Source of the DNA: Paucibacter sp. PLA-PC-4
Lineage (GTDB): Bacteria > Pseudomonadota > Gammaproteobacteria > Burkholderiales > Burkholderiaceae_C
NCBI RefSeq assembly: GCF_026241155.1
Contig: NZ_JAPFGP010000002.1
Span: 186,001 to 250,000 of the forward strand
Reading direction: 5' to 3'
DNA: 64,000 bases
Positions 39,409 through 50,059 of this stretch are shown here, piece after piece. Within the stretch, counting starts at the first letter, position 1. Each line of letters opens with the position of its first letter. The notes under the pieces are model-generated. The model made no database searches. It worked only from the letters and a program-made list of their open reading frames with translations, and was not told where the DNA came from. The position numbers and the translations under genes were made by a program.

Positions 39409-40101
39409 ATGCAATTCAAGCCGGTGCCCGCGGGCGTCTACCCTGCGCTGATCTACCCGCCCTACAAGTCCACGCGCAGCCGCGGGCCCGCGCAGCCGCC
39501 GCTGCGCATCGAGGCGCCGGCCGCGACGATGCAAGGTCTGACCCTGGCCCGCGCGATGCTGAGCCCGCGCGATGCCGACTTGACTCGCCAGGGCGCGGCC
39601 GAGCCGCTGGGCGAGAAGATCGTCGTGAGCGGCCGGGTGCTGGACGAGGACAGCCGGCCCGTGCGCGACTCGCTGATCGAGGTCTGGCAATGCAATTCGG
39701 CGGGTCGCTACTGGCACAAGAAGGACCAGCATGCCGCGCCGTTGGACCCCAACTTTTTCGGCATTGGCAAGCTGATGACGGACGGGGAGGGGCGCTACCG
39801 CTTCATCACGATCAAGCCGGGGCCCTATCCCTGGGGCAATCATGACAAGGCCTGGCGTCCGGCCCACATCCATTTCTCGCTGTTCGGGAATGTGATGGCC
39901 CAGCGCCTGGTCACGCAGATGTATTTCCCCGCCGACCCGCTGTTCGATCACGACCCGATCTTCCAGGGCATTGCCGATGCGGCGGCGCGCGAGCGCCTGA
40001 TCGCCCGCTTCAGCATGGAAGACACGGTCGGCGCCGAGATGCTTGGCTATCGCTTCGACATCGTGCTGCGCGGCAGCGCGGCCACCCCCTTCGGCCTGTG
40101 A
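39409..40101 (+). CDS. pcaH: Protocatechuate 3,4-dioxygenase beta subunit
   Basis: Iron(III)-binding subunit that cleaves protocatechuate to 3-carboxymuconate. The 230 residues contain the ligand region GRYRFITIKPGPYPWGN (Tyr) and RPAHIHFSLFG (two His), with LDPNFFGIGKLMTDGEG before it. GGAGAGCCAG precedes the ATG at 39409. pcaG follows 17 bases downstream. Later steps (pcaBCD, pcaIJF) are not in the window. Confidence 0.95.
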   Translation: MQFKPVPAGVYPALIYPPYKSTRSRGPAQPPLRIEAPAATMQGLTLARAMLSPRDADLTRQGAAEPLGEKIVVSGRVLDEDSRPVRDSLIEVWQCNSAGRYWHKKDQHAAPLDPNFFGIGKLMTDGEGRYRFITIKPGPYPWGNHDKAWRPAHIHFSLFGNVMAQRLVTQMYFPADPLFDHDPIFQGIADAAARERLIARFSMEDTVGAEMLGYRFDIVLRGSAATPFGL

Positions 40102-40118
40102 GCCGCCAGGAGCTTCCG

Positions 40119-40628
40119 ATGTCTGACAACGACTGCATGCTCACCAGCTCGCAAACTATCGGTCCCTTCCCACATGAGGCCTGGCGCTGGGCCGTCGAGG
40201 CCTCGACACCGCCGGGCGCCGCCGCCGTGGTGATCGCAGGTCGCCTTCTCGACGGTGCGGGTGAGCCCGTCAACGATGGCTGGATCGAGGCCTGGACCCC
40301 GGGCGCGGTCGAGGCCGGCCCGCTGCCGGGCTTTCGCCGCGTGCCCACCGGCGAACAGGGCGAGTTCGTGTTGCGGTTGAGCCGGGCTGTCGGCTGTGGT
40401 GAGCCGGCGGCCCATATCACGGTGTTTGCGCGCGGCCTGTTGAAGCATCAGTTCAGCGCGGTCTTCCTGGTCGATACCCCCGGCCTGGCCGGCTCGGCGC
40501 TGCTAACCCAAGTGCCCGAGGCGCGCCGCGCCAGCCTGCTGGCGCTGCCCGACGAGTCACCGGGACATTACCGCTGGGACATCCGCCTGCAGGGCGAGGG
40601 CGAGACGGTGTTCTTCGACTATCGCTGA
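40119..40628 (+). CDS. pcaG: Protocatechuate 3,4-dioxygenase alpha subunit, short
   Basis: Non-iron subunit partner of PcaH. TSSQTIGPFPHEAW at the N-terminus, GRLLDGAGEPVNDGWIEAW and HITVFARGLLKHQFSAVF are characteristic. At 169 residues it is shorter than the usual 190-205, with the segment between GFRRVPT and the AHITVF strand compact. Since all edges of the fold seem present, it is probably functional. CCAGGAG precedes the ATG at 40119. Its end overlaps the convergent DUF2062 gene by ten bases. Confidence 0.93.
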   Translation: MSDNDCMLTSSQTIGPFPHEAWRWAVEASTPPGAAAVVIAGRLLDGAGEPVNDGWIEAWTPGAVEAGPLPGFRRVPTGEQGEFVLRLSRAVGCGEPAAHITVFARGLLKHQFSAVFLVDTPGLAGSALLTQVPEARRASLLALPDESPGHYRWDIRLQGEGETVFFDYR

Positions 40629-41176
40629 GCACGGCGGCGCAGCCGCCGCAGCCGCTCTCCCCGTATGACCGCCCACCAGCCGATATAGACCGCCAGATAG
40701 GCCAGCGCGCCCAGCAGCAGGCCGGCCAGCGGCAGGCCGATCAGCAGCGGTTTACCCAGCGCCTGGATCCAGCCCAGCAGGGCCGGGCCCCAGCTCAGAG
40801 GCGCGGTCCAGTCGATCTCCAGCATCGCCGGCGTCGCGATCGGTCCATCGTGACCGGAGGCCATCCGACCCAGCAGGATGGCCAGGCTCCAGATCGGCAC
40901 CAGGGTGAAGGGATTGGTCAGCCAGGTTGCGGCAATCGCCGCTGCGACATTGGCGCGGCAGGCGATCGCCACAACGGCAGCCAGCACCATCTGCGTCGGC
41001 AGCGGGATCACGCCGACGGCGAGTCCCAGGCCCACGCCCAGCGCGACGCGGCGGCGGTGCGCGACCCACAGCCAGGGCCGCGGCGATAGGTAGTGGCCCA
41101 GCCACTTCAGCCCGGGGGTCTTGGCCAAGGTGTCGGGGTGAGGCAGCAGGCGGCGGGCGAGACGGGTGGCGGGCAT
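40619..41176 (-). CDS. DUF2062 membrane protein
   Basis: A 185-residue protein with the DUF2062 pattern: WLWVAHRRRVALGVGLGLAV, GVIPLPTQMVLAAVVAIACR, AAIAATWLTNPFTLVPIWSL and two C-terminal helices ending in a basic tail. The function is unknown. It is convergent with pcaG and lies downstream of the ppiC terminator, so it has its own promoter in 41177-41211. Confidence 0.85.
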   Translation of the reverse strand: MPATRLARRLLPHPDTLAKTPGLKWLGHYLSPRPWLWVAHRRRVALGVGLGLAVGVIPLPTQMVLAAVVAIACRANVAAAIAATWLTNPFTLVPIWSLAILLGRMASGHDGPIATPAMLEIDWTAPLSWGPALLGWIQALGKPLLIGLPLAGLLLGALAYLAVYIGWWAVIRGERLRRLRRRAQR

Positions 41177-41211
41177 GGGCTGCTGGTGGAAGCTAGGCGC
41201 TGTCGAGGACG

Positions 41212-41247
41212 AAAAAAAACCGCGCTCGCCGGGTGGGCGTCGCGCGG
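41212..41247 (-). terminator. Rho-independent terminator of the msrB-bolA-ppiC operon
   Basis: On the minus strand a GC-rich stem (CCGCGC and GCGCGG outer arms, further pairs inside) is followed by eight T. It lies about 60 bases after the ppiC stop. A second inverted repeat, GTGACAGA / TCTGTCAC at 41267-41297, sits between it and the gene and has no T run. Confidence 0.85.
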
Positions 41248-41306
41248 GCTATCTCCTAGTCAGTTGGTGACAGAGCTCGCTTTGCTCGGTCTGTCACGCA
41301 ATGCCA

Positions 41307-42110
41307 TTAGTTTGCAAACTTGTAGTCGGTCTTGGCCTTGGTCTTGAGCTCTTGCTGGAAATTGGCGATCTTCTGCTGGCTCAGGCGTTGCACGATCTGC
41401 GGCTTGACGTCGTCAAAGGCCGGGAACTGCGCCTCGCGGGTGTCTTCCAGCTTGATGATGTGGAAGCCGAACTGCGACTTGACCGGCTCCTGCGTCATTT
41501 CGCCCTTCTTCAAGGCCGTCAACGCCTGGCTGAACTCAGGCACATAGCTGCCCGGGTTGGCGAAGTCGAGGTCGCCGCCATTAGCTGCCGAGCCTGGATC
41601 CTTGGAGTTCTTGGTGGCCAATTCTTCGAACTTGGCACCATTCTTGATCTGCGCGATCAGGGCCTTGGCGTCATCTTCCTTCTCCACGAGGATGTGGCGC
41701 GCACGGTACTCAGTGCCGCTGTTTTGGGCCTTGAACTTGTCGTACTCGGCCTGTGCTTCGGCATCGGTGACGCCGTTCTTCTTGCCGAAATCAGCGAACA
41801 GCTCGCGGATCAGAATGCTCTGGCGGGCCAGCTCCATCTGCGCCTTGTAGTCGGCGCTGGCCGGGATGCCGCGCTTCTCGGCTTCTTGGATGAAGATCTC
41901 ACGCAGCACGACTTCGTCCTTGACCTGGGCTTCCAGCTCAGGCGTGCGTTGCTGCTGCCCACTCTTGGTGACCTGATTGATCAGCAGGTCGACGCGGGCC
42001 TTGGGCACCGGCTTGCCATTGACGGTGGCGACGTTTTGCGCACTGGCCGTCACGGGCACGAGCGCAGCGGACAGGGCCGCGACAGTGGCGGCGAGCACAA
42101 ACTTCTTCAT
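41307..42110 (-). CDS. Periplasmic PpiC-type peptidyl-prolyl isomerase
   Basis: Parvulin-fold chaperone/isomerase of 267 residues for folding exported proteins. It has a signal peptide (FVLAATVAALSAALVPVTASA), an N-terminal helical chaperone region and the parvulin domain (EYRARHILVEKEDDAKALIA, FEELATKNSKDPGSAANGGD, VKSQFGFHIIKLEDTR). ATG codons at 42110 and 42116 are both possible. It follows bolA by 55 bases and is the last gene before a strong terminator. Confidence 0.92.
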   Translation of the reverse strand: MKKFVLAATVAALSAALVPVTASAQNVATVNGKPVPKARVDLLINQVTKSGQQQRTPELEAQVKDEVVLREIFIQEAEKRGIPASADYKAQMELARQSILIRELFADFGKKNGVTDAEAQAEYDKFKAQNSGTEYRARHILVEKEDDAKALIAQIKNGAKFEELATKNSKDPGSAANGGDLDFANPGSYVPEFSQALTALKKGEMTQEPVKSQFGFHIIKLEDTREAQFPAFDDVKPQIVQRLSQQKIANFQQELKTKAKTDYKFAN

Positions 42111-42165
42111 GGACATGGGCAGCAAAGGTAGAAAAATGCGCCTGACGGCGCGGGGTGCGGGAGAG

Positions 42166-42429
42166 TCAGCTTTCGTCCGGTGCGCGGGCGTCAATCGCCA
42201 GTGCATGGATGCCTTGCTGCATCAACTCAGCCAAGGAATGATATACGAGCTGATGGCGAGCCACCCGCGAGCGGCCTATGAAGCGCTCGCTGACGATGCT
42301 AACGTGGTAGTGGCCGCCCTCGCGTGCACCGGCATGCCCGGCATGTTGGGCACTGTCGTCGCGCAAGTTCAGCCGGCTGGGTTGCAGGCCAGCGCGCAGG
42401 CGGCGTTCGATCTCTTCGAGCATGCTCAT
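42166..42429 (-). CDS. bolA: BolA-family protein
   Basis: An 87-residue BolA/IbaG-type protein: [15 protein letters not shown], then the conserved [29 protein letters not shown] with the His of HY(H)V and the final His near HQLVYHSL. BolA proteins pair with monothiol glutaredoxins in iron-sulfur handling. Its ATG overlaps the msrB TGA (ATGA at 42426-42429), which decides the start over the upstream in-frame ATG at 42474. Confidence 0.9.
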   Translation of the reverse strand: MSMLEEIERRLRAGLQPSRLNLRDDSAQHAGHAGAREGGHYHVSIVSERFIGRSRVARHQLVYHSLAELMQQGIHALAIDARAPDES

Positions 42430-42839
42430 GGCTTGGGCTCGGCGCGGAAGTCTATTGAGGCCGAGTTGATACAAAAGCGCTCGCCGGTCGGCTCGGGGCC
42501 GTCGGGGAAGACATGGCCCAGATGTGAGCCGCAGTTGTTGCAGCGTACCTCGACGCGCACCATGCCATGGCTGCGGTCGACGATGCGCTCCACCACCTCG
42601 CTATTGACCGGCGCGTAGTAGCTGGGCCAGCCGCAGCCGGCATCGAACTTGGTGTCGGCTTCGAAAAGCGGCGTGCCGCAGCCCACGCACTGGTACTTGC
42701 CGGCTTCCCAGTGGTCCCAGTATTTGCCGGTGAAGGCGCGCTCGGTGCCGGCCTGGCGGGCCACCTGATACTGCGTAGCATCGAGCTGCTCGCGCCACTG
42801 GGCCTCGGTTTTCTTGATGGGGTAGTCGTGATCGCTCAT
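42426..42839 (-). CDS. msrB: Peptide-methionine (R)-S-oxide reductase
   Basis: Repairs oxidised methionine. The 137 residues have two zinc CxxC pairs (CVGCG, CNNCG), the core [11 protein letters not shown] and the catalytic Cys in [11 protein letters not shown]. The start at 42839 ([19 protein letters not shown]) is typical. It heads the msrB-bolA-ppiC operon, a redox and protein-quality theme. Confidence 0.95.
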   Translation of the reverse strand: MSDHDYPIKKTEAQWREQLDATQYQVARQAGTERAFTGKYWDHWEAGKYQCVGCGTPLFEADTKFDAGCGWPSYYAPVNSEVVERIVDRSHGMVRVEVRCNNCGSHLGHVFPDGPEPTGERFCINSASIDFRAEPKP

Positions 42840-42910
42840 GATCGCTGCAGTGTAGCCATCAGTCCTCTCCCGCGCCGCCACGTGGTCTTGCCACTGCCTG
42901 TTGCAGCCAC

Positions 42911-44455
42911 CTAGTGCAGCCGGAATACCGATACCACCTCGGTCATGCGGGCGGCCTGGTACTTCAAGCTCTCGGCCGCCGCCGCGCTCTGTTCAACCAG
43001 GGCGGCGTTTTGCTGGGTCACCTGATCGAGCTGGGACACGGCTTCGCCGACCTGATCGATGCCCTGGCTCTGCTCTGCGCTGGCGGCGCTGATCTCTGCG
43101 ATCAGGTCGGTGACGCGCTTGACCTGGCCGACGATGTCGCCCATGGTCTTGCCGGCATTGGCGGCCAGCGCGCTGCCTGCGTCGACCTTGGCCACGCTGT
43201 CTCCGATCAAGCTCTTGATCTCCTTGGCTGCTTGCGCGCTGCGCTGCGCCAGCGTGCGTACCTCGGCGGCCACCACCGCAAAGCCGCGGCCCTGCTCGCC
43301 GGCGCGGGCTGCCTCGACCGCCGCGTTCAGCGCCAGAATATTGGTCTGGAAGGCGATGCCGTCGATCACACCGATGATGTCGTTGATCTTGCGCGAGGCG
43401 GCGCTGATCTGCTCCATGGTGCTGACCACTTGGCCAACCACCGAGCCCCCCTGGGCCGCGACGCCCGAGGCGCTGGTGGCCAGTTGGTTGGCGGTACGAG
43501 CGGTTTCGGCGTTTTGCTTGACGGTGGCGGTTAGCTCCTCCATCGAGGCGGCGGTCTGCTCCAGATTGGCGGCCTGCTCCTCGGTGCGCTGAGAGAGGTC
43601 GGCATTGCCGCTGGCGATCTCCGCGGTGCCGGTGGCGATCGAGTCGCTGCTGGCGCGCACCTGGGCGACGATGCTCGCCAGACTGTCGTTCATTCGCTTG
43701 AGTGCGCCCAGCAGCTGGCCGGTTTCGTTCTTGCCTTTGACCTCGATGCGCGAGCTGAGGTCGCCGCCGGCCACTGCCTCGGCCACCTTGACCGCCTCGG
43801 CCAGCGGCCTGACGATGGAGCGCACCAGCAGCCACGCGATCGACATGCCCACGCCCACCACGAGCAGCGCTCCCATGCCGCCCATCCAAAGCAATCCGGT
43901 GCGCGCTGCCGCGGCCTGTGCATCGGCCCGCTCGGCTTTTTGCTCCTGCAGTTTGACGAAGTCCTCGATGGCGCCCAGATATCGGCCGACGGCGGGCGCG
44001 TACTCGTCGCGGATGATGGCCTGGGCGCCAGCCTGGTTGCCACCAGCGCCAGCTTCGCGCGCCTTCTTGCTGGCAGCCAGCAGCGCGCCGCCATGGCCGA
44101 CGATGATCTTCAGTTGGGCCTGGTCCTGCGGCGTCTGGGCCTGCTTGGTGATCTCTTCGCGCAGCTTCTGCACGCGAGGGGTGTCGGTGGCCATGGGCTC
44201 CTTGAAGAGCTCGCCGACGGCCGGGTCGGCGCTGATCGAGGCGGCCATGCTCCGAGTCACTGCGACCTGGGTCATGCCCTGCCAGCGCACTGACTGACGT
44301 ATCAGATCCTGGGCCTGGTCTATCGCGGTATTCGCCTCGCGGGCGATCACCTGACCGCGGTAGAGGGTCAGGCCTCCGACCAGCAACATGGCCAGCAGCA
44401 GCAGCGCGATGGCGCCGGAGAGCTTGCGGGCAAGACCGAGGTTGTTCAGGTTCAT
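42911..44455 (-). CDS. Methyl-accepting chemotaxis protein
   Basis: Transmembrane chemoreceptor of 514 residues. Helix 1 is at about 10-32 ([20 protein letters not shown]), followed by a periplasmic four-helix-type domain, helix 2 at about 190-212, HAMP ([20 protein letters not shown]) and a signalling domain with the invariant tip [20 protein letters not shown]. It ends SVFRLH, with no CheR-docking pentapeptide. The ligand is unknown. The gene is alone on the minus strand, divergent from the acyl-CoA ligase over 219 bases in which I found no clear flagellar sigma-28 promoter. Confidence 0.94.
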   Translation of the reverse strand: MNLNNLGLARKLSGAIALLLLAMLLVGGLTLYRGQVIAREANTAIDQAQDLIRQSVRWQGMTQVAVTRSMAASISADPAVGELFKEPMATDTPRVQKLREEITKQAQTPQDQAQLKIIVGHGGALLAASKKAREAGAGGNQAGAQAIIRDEYAPAVGRYLGAIEDFVKLQEQKAERADAQAAAARTGLLWMGGMGALLVVGVGMSIAWLLVRSIVRPLAEAVKVAEAVAGGDLSSRIEVKGKNETGQLLGALKRMNDSLASIVAQVRASSDSIATGTAEIASGNADLSQRTEEQAANLEQTAASMEELTATVKQNAETARTANQLATSASGVAAQGGSVVGQVVSTMEQISAASRKINDIIGVIDGIAFQTNILALNAAVEAARAGEQGRGFAVVAAEVRTLAQRSAQAAKEIKSLIGDSVAKVDAGSALAANAGKTMGDIVGQVKRVTDLIAEISAASAEQSQGIDQVGEAVSQLDQVTQQNAALVEQSAAAAESLKYQAARMTEVVSVFRLH

Positions 44456-44674
44456 GCGGATTCCAGTGTGAGGGCGTGCACCGATTTTGAGCATGCAAGC
44501 CCGATTTGCCAACTCGTGCGGGGGCAGGCGACGTGAGATGCTCACGAAACGCCGGTGAATACCCCTAGGCCGGCTGTCCCCTCTGTGTAACTCCGGTGAC
44601 TATGGCCGGTCGAATGCGAGGTTTAAACTGGTCCGAACAGGCCGACCGGGCCATACAAAGACAGGAGACTGCCG

Positions 44675-46321
<1,647 letters not shown>

Positions 46322-46325
46322 TCCC

Positions 46326-46352
46326 CGGGCAAACCGCAGGCTGCTTTGCCCG
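46326..46352 (+). terminator. Hairpin between the ligase and the liv operon
   Basis: An 8-bp stem (CGGGCAAA / TTTGCCCG) with an 11-base loop, right after the ligase stop. No T run follows, so it may only attenuate or stabilise transcripts. Confidence 0.5.
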
Positions 46353-46401
46353 CGCCGCCTCTTAAGCTCTACACGCCTTGCAAACCACAAAGGAGACAAC
46401 G

Positions 46402-47643
46402 ATGTACAGCAGCAAGCACGTCATGAAGTTCACCGCAGCGGCCGCACTGGTGCTAGCCGGCTCCGCAGCGCTCGCTCAGAAGGGCGAGACGGTCAAGATT
46501 GCCTGGATCGATCCCTTGTCCGGCCTGATGGCGCCGGTGGGGCAAAACCAGGTGAAGAGCTTCCAGTTCTTCGCCGAGAAGTTCAACGCCAGCAATCCGG
46601 CCGGCGTCAAGTTCGAGATCATTGCGATCGACAACAAGCTGAGCCCGGCAGAGTCGCTGAATGCGCTGAAGTCAGCCATCGACCAGGGCGTGCGCTATGT
46701 CACCCAGGGCAATGGCTCCGGTGCGGCGCTGGCCATCATCGATGCGGTCAACAAGCATAACGAGCGCAATCCCGGCAAGGAGGTGCTGTACCTGAACCAC
46801 TCGGCCGTCGATCCCGACCTAACCAATAGCAAGTGCAGCTACTGGCATTTCCGCACCGACGCCGACACCTCGATGAAGATGGAGGCGATGACGACCTTCA
46901 TGAAGGATCAGCCCGACATCAAGAGCGTCTTCCTGCTAAACCAGAACTATGCCCACGGCCACCAGGTGGCGCGCTATGCCAAGGAAATGCTGGCTCGCAA
47001 GCGCCCCGACGTCAAGATCGCCGGCGAGGACCTGCATCCGCTGGCTGCGGTGCGCGACTTCGCGCCCTATGTGGCCAAGATCAAGGCCAGCGGCGCAGAT
47101 ACCGTGATCACCGGCAACTGGGGCTCGGACCTGGCACTGCTGGTCAAGGCAGCCAACGAGGCCGGCTACAACGGCAAGTTCTTCACCTACTACGCTGGCG
47201 TCACCGGCACGCCCACAGCCTTGGGCACAGGCTCGGCCGGCCGCGTCTACCAGATCTCCTACAACCACTACAACATGGGCGGTCAGATGTCCAAGTGGCA
47301 AAAGGAGTTCCAGGATAAGTTCAACTCGGACTTCTATACCGGCAGCGTGATCCACATCTACACATTGCTGGGCGAGGCCTTCGCCAAGGCCAAGAGCACC
47401 GATCCGGTCAAGGTGGCTGCGGTGCTAGAGGGCATGAAGACCAAGAGCTTTAACGGAGAGGTCGAAATGCGCAAGACCGACCACCAGCTGCAGCAGACCC
47501 TGTATCTGTCGGTCTGGCAGAAGACCGACGCGAAGAACACTTACAGCCCCGAGAAGACCGGCATGACCTTTGTGCCGGTGCGTACGTTCGAGCCCTATGT
47601 TTCGAGCACGCCGACCTCCTGCGAGATGAAGCGACCTTCCTGA
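46402..47643 (+). CDS. Periplasmic substrate-binding protein of a branched-chain amino-acid-type ABC transporter
   Basis: A 413-residue type I periplasmic binding protein (signal MKFTAAAALVLAGSAALA after MYSSKHV). It matches the LivJ/LivK family: VKIAWIDPLSGLMAPVGQNQ, YVTQGNGSGAALAIIDAVNK, SVFLLNQNYAHGHQVARYAKE, GADTVITGNWGSDLALLVKA. Such proteins bind branched-chain amino acids, amides, urea or aromatic acids; the ligand is not certain. AAAGGAGACAACG gives a strong ribosome site. It is followed by the permease and ATPase genes. Confidence 0.93.
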   Translation: MYSSKHVMKFTAAAALVLAGSAALAQKGETVKIAWIDPLSGLMAPVGQNQVKSFQFFAEKFNASNPAGVKFEIIAIDNKLSPAESLNALKSAIDQGVRYVTQGNGSGAALAIIDAVNKHNERNPGKEVLYLNHSAVDPDLTNSKCSYWHFRTDADTSMKMEAMTTFMKDQPDIKSVFLLNQNYAHGHQVARYAKEMLARKRPDVKIAGEDLHPLAAVRDFAPYVAKIKASGADTVITGNWGSDLALLVKAANEAGYNGKFFTYYAGVTGTPTALGTGSAGRVYQISYNHYNMGGQMSKWQKEFQDKFNSDFYTGSVIHIYTLLGEAFAKAKSTDPVKVAAVLEGMKTKSFNGEVEMRKTDHQLQQTLYLSVWQKTDAKNTYSPEKTGMTFVPVRTFEPYVSSTPTSCEMKRPS

Positions 47644-47651
47644 GTAGGCGT

Positions 47652-47697
47652 GGCGCCTGAGGCGCCGATCCTGGCGGGGCCATCCTTGGGGTGGCCC
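47652..47697 (+). other. Two hairpins between the binding protein and the first permease
   Basis: GGCGCC-TGA-GGCGCC at 47652-47666 and GGGCCA...TGGCCC at 47677-47697 lie in the 96-base gap. Intercistronic hairpins of this kind often stabilise the abundant binding-protein mRNA relative to the permease part. Confidence 0.5.
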
Positions 47698-47739
47698 TGT
47701 TCCTGAGATGCCTGAGATGCCCTGCATTCGCGAGATCCT

Positions 47740-48747
47740 GTGGACCAATTCCTGATCAATCTTCTGAACGGCCTGTCCTCCGGGCTGCTGCTGTTCATGC
47801 TCAGCTCCGGCCTGACGCTGATCTTCAGCATGATGGGCGTGCTGAACTTTGCCCACGCCAGCTTTTATATGCTGGGTGCCTATATCGCCTACACCCTGGT
47901 TGGCCTGCTGGGCTTCTGGCCGGCCCTGCTGCTCGCGCCGCTGCTTGTGGGCCTGATCGGCGCGGGCTTCGAGCGCATGGCGCTGCGCCGGGTGCACAAG
48001 TTCGGCCATGTACCCGAGCTCTTGATCACCTTCGGCCTGTCCTATCTGATCTTGGAGCTGGTGCAGTTGATTTGGGGCCGCACGGCCGTGCCGTTCTCGC
48101 CGCCGCCCGAATTGCAGGGCCCGGCCTTCACCTTCATACAAAACCCTGCCAGCGGCCTGAGCCTCGCGCTCGGCGAGGCCGGCGCGGGCGTATGCAGCGC
48201 GGCCGGCGTGATTTGCTCCAAGTTTCCGCTGACCCGCGCCTTCATGATGCTGGTCGCGCTGGCGATGCTCGTGGCGCTGTGGCTGCTGCTGACCCGCACC
48301 CGCATCGGCCTGGTGATCCAGGCTGCGCTGAAGCATCCCGAGATGGTCGAGGCGCTGGGCCACAACGTGCCGCGCGTCTTCATGCTGGTGTTCGGCAGCG
48401 GCTGCGCGCTGGCGGCGCTGGCCGGCGTGATCGGCGGCATCACCTTCGTTACTGAGCCTTCGATGGCCGTTATCGTCGGCTCCATCATCTTCGTGGTCGT
48501 CGTGGTCGGCGGGGTTGGCTCGCTGGCGGGGGCCTTTGTCGGCTCCATCCTGATAGGCCTGCTGCAGACCCTGCCGCTTACCGTCGATGGCTCGCTGGCC
48601 ACCCTGTTCAAGCTGGGCCCCGACACCTGGGGCTACCCGGTGCTGAAACTGAGCCTGGCCCAGGTGGCGCCCATCCTGCCCTACCTGCTGATGGTGCTGA
48701 TCCTGATCTTCCGCCCCAAGGGCTTGATGGGCACGCGAGACGAATGA
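47740..48747 (+). CDS. livH: LivH-type ABC transporter permease
   Basis: A 335-residue inner-membrane permease of the branched-chain amino-acid family with eight or so hydrophobic segments. FSMMGVLNFAHASFYMLGAY at the start, and VVVVVGGVGSLAGAFVGSILIGLL near the C-terminus are its signatures. The start is a GTG at 47740 (MDQFLINLLNGLSSG). livM begins one base after its stop. Confidence 0.93.
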   Translation: MDQFLINLLNGLSSGLLLFMLSSGLTLIFSMMGVLNFAHASFYMLGAYIAYTLVGLLGFWPALLLAPLLVGLIGAGFERMALRRVHKFGHVPELLITFGLSYLILELVQLIWGRTAVPFSPPPELQGPAFTFIQNPASGLSLALGEAGAGVCSAAGVICSKFPLTRAFMMLVALAMLVALWLLLTRTRIGLVIQAALKHPEMVEALGHNVPRVFMLVFGSGCALAALAGVIGGITFVTEPSMAVIVGSIIFVVVVVGGVGSLAGAFVGSILIGLLQTLPLTVDGSLATLFKLGPDTWGYPVLKLSLAQVAPILPYLLMVLILIFRPKGLMGTRDE

Positions 48748-48748
48748 G

Positions 48749-50059
48749 ATGAGCACACGCACACGCGCCTCCGGCCCCCACTACCACTTCAAGCCCTACA
48801 ACGTCGGCCGCTGGATCATCTGGGGTCTCTATGCCCTGGTCCTGCTGGTGTCGCCGCTGATCTGGACCTCGGGCCTTTCCCACACCATGCTGTCGCAGAT
48901 GGGCATCGGCATCATTGCCTGCTTGGCCTACAACCTGCTGCTGGGCCAGGGCGGCATGCTGAGCTTCGGCCATGCGGTCTACAGCGGCCTGGGTTCCTTT
49001 CTGGCCATCCACACGCTGAACCAAGTCTCGGCCGGCGCCTGGACCCTGCCGGTCAGCCTGATCCCGCTGGTCGGCGGCCTGGCGGGCCTGTTCTTCGCGG
49101 CGCTGTTCGGTTATGTCTCGACCAAGAAGTCGGGCACGCCTTTCGCGATGATCACGCTGGGCCTGGGAGAGCTGATCTGGTCGATGTCGCTGATGCTGCC
49201 CGAGTTTTTTGGCGGTGAGGGCGGCATCAGCGGCAACCGCGTGGTCGGCAAGCCGGTGATGGGCATCACGTTCGGGCCGCAGATCCAGGTCTACTACTTG
49301 ATCGCGATCTACTGCTTTGTCTGCACCGCGGCGCTGTTTGCGCTGACCCGCACGCCGCTGGGCCGCATGCTCAATGCCGTTCGCGATAACCCCGAGCGGG
49401 TCGAGTTCATCGGCTATGACACCCAGTGGGTGCGCTTTCTGGCCTTCATGATCTCGGGCTTCTTCGCTGGCATTGCCGGTGGCCTGGGCGCGATCAATTT
49501 CGAGATTGTCACGGCCGAGGTGGTGGGCGCGCTGCGCTCGGGCGCCTATTTGCTGTTCACCTTTCTGGGCGGTGCCACGTTCTTCTTCGGCCCCATCATC
49601 GGCGCGGTGCTGATGGTGCTGGCAGGGGTGCTGCTGTCGGAGCTGACGTCGGCCTGGCTGCTCTATCTGGGCCTGATCTTTCTGTTCATGGTGATGTATG
49701 CGCCGGGCGGCTTTGCGGCGCTGATCATGATGAACCTACGCGTCGCAGCCTTCGGCAAGCTGGGTCGGCTCTGGACGTCCTATCTGGCCCTGGGTGGCAC
49801 CGCGCTGGCGATGCTGATCGGCGCTGCGGCGATGGTGGAGATGCTGTACCACTGGCAGCTCAATGCCGCGCTGGGCCCGGAGCTGAGCTTTATGGGCGTG
49901 AGCCTGAACAGCGAACGCATCGACGCCTGGTTCGGCGCCTCGATGCTGCTGCTGGTGGGCCTGGGCCTGTTCGAGCTGTCGCGCCGGCAGTTCAAGCGTG
50001 AGTGGGACCAGACCCAGGAAGAGATCGAGAAAGAGATCAAACGCCGGGAGACCCTGTGA
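48749..50059 (+). CDS. livM: LivM-type ABC transporter permease with C-terminal extension
   Basis: A 436-residue permease, longer than the usual 320-360. The core runs from GLSHTMLSQMGIGIIACLAY through GQGGMLSFGHAVYSGLGSF to LGGATFFFGPIIGAVLMVLA. A C-terminal addition of about 90 residues contains two more hydrophobic helices (SYLALGGTALAMLIGAAAMV; ASMLLLVGLGLFEL) and a charged tail (KREWDQTQEEIEKEIKRRE). The gene ends in a GTGA overlap with livG. Confidence 0.93.
   Translation: MSTRTRASGPHYHFKPYNVGRWIIWGLYALVLLVSPLIWTSGLSHTMLSQMGIGIIACLAYNLLLGQGGMLSFGHAVYSGLGSFLAIHTLNQVSAGAWTLPVSLIPLVGGLAGLFFAALFGYVSTKKSGTPFAMITLGLGELIWSMSLMLPEFFGGEGGISGNRVVGKPVMGITFGPQIQVYYLIAIYCFVCTAALFALTRTPLGRMLNAVRDNPERVEFIGYDTQWVRFLAFMISGFFAGIAGGLGAINFEIVTAEVVGALRSGAYLLFTFLGGATFFFGPIIGAVLMVLAGVLLSELTSAWLLYLGLIFLFMVMYAPGGFAALIMMNLRVAAFGKLGRLWTSYLALGGTALAMLIGAAAMVEMLYHWQLNAALGPELSFMGVSLNSERIDAWFGASMLLLVGLGLFELSRRQFKREWDQTQEEIEKEIKRRETL

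Noticed and set aside
44456-44674. Flagellar sigma-28 promoter for the chemoreceptor gene
   Set aside because: I looked for TAAA-N15-GCCGATAA on the minus strand and found no convincing match.
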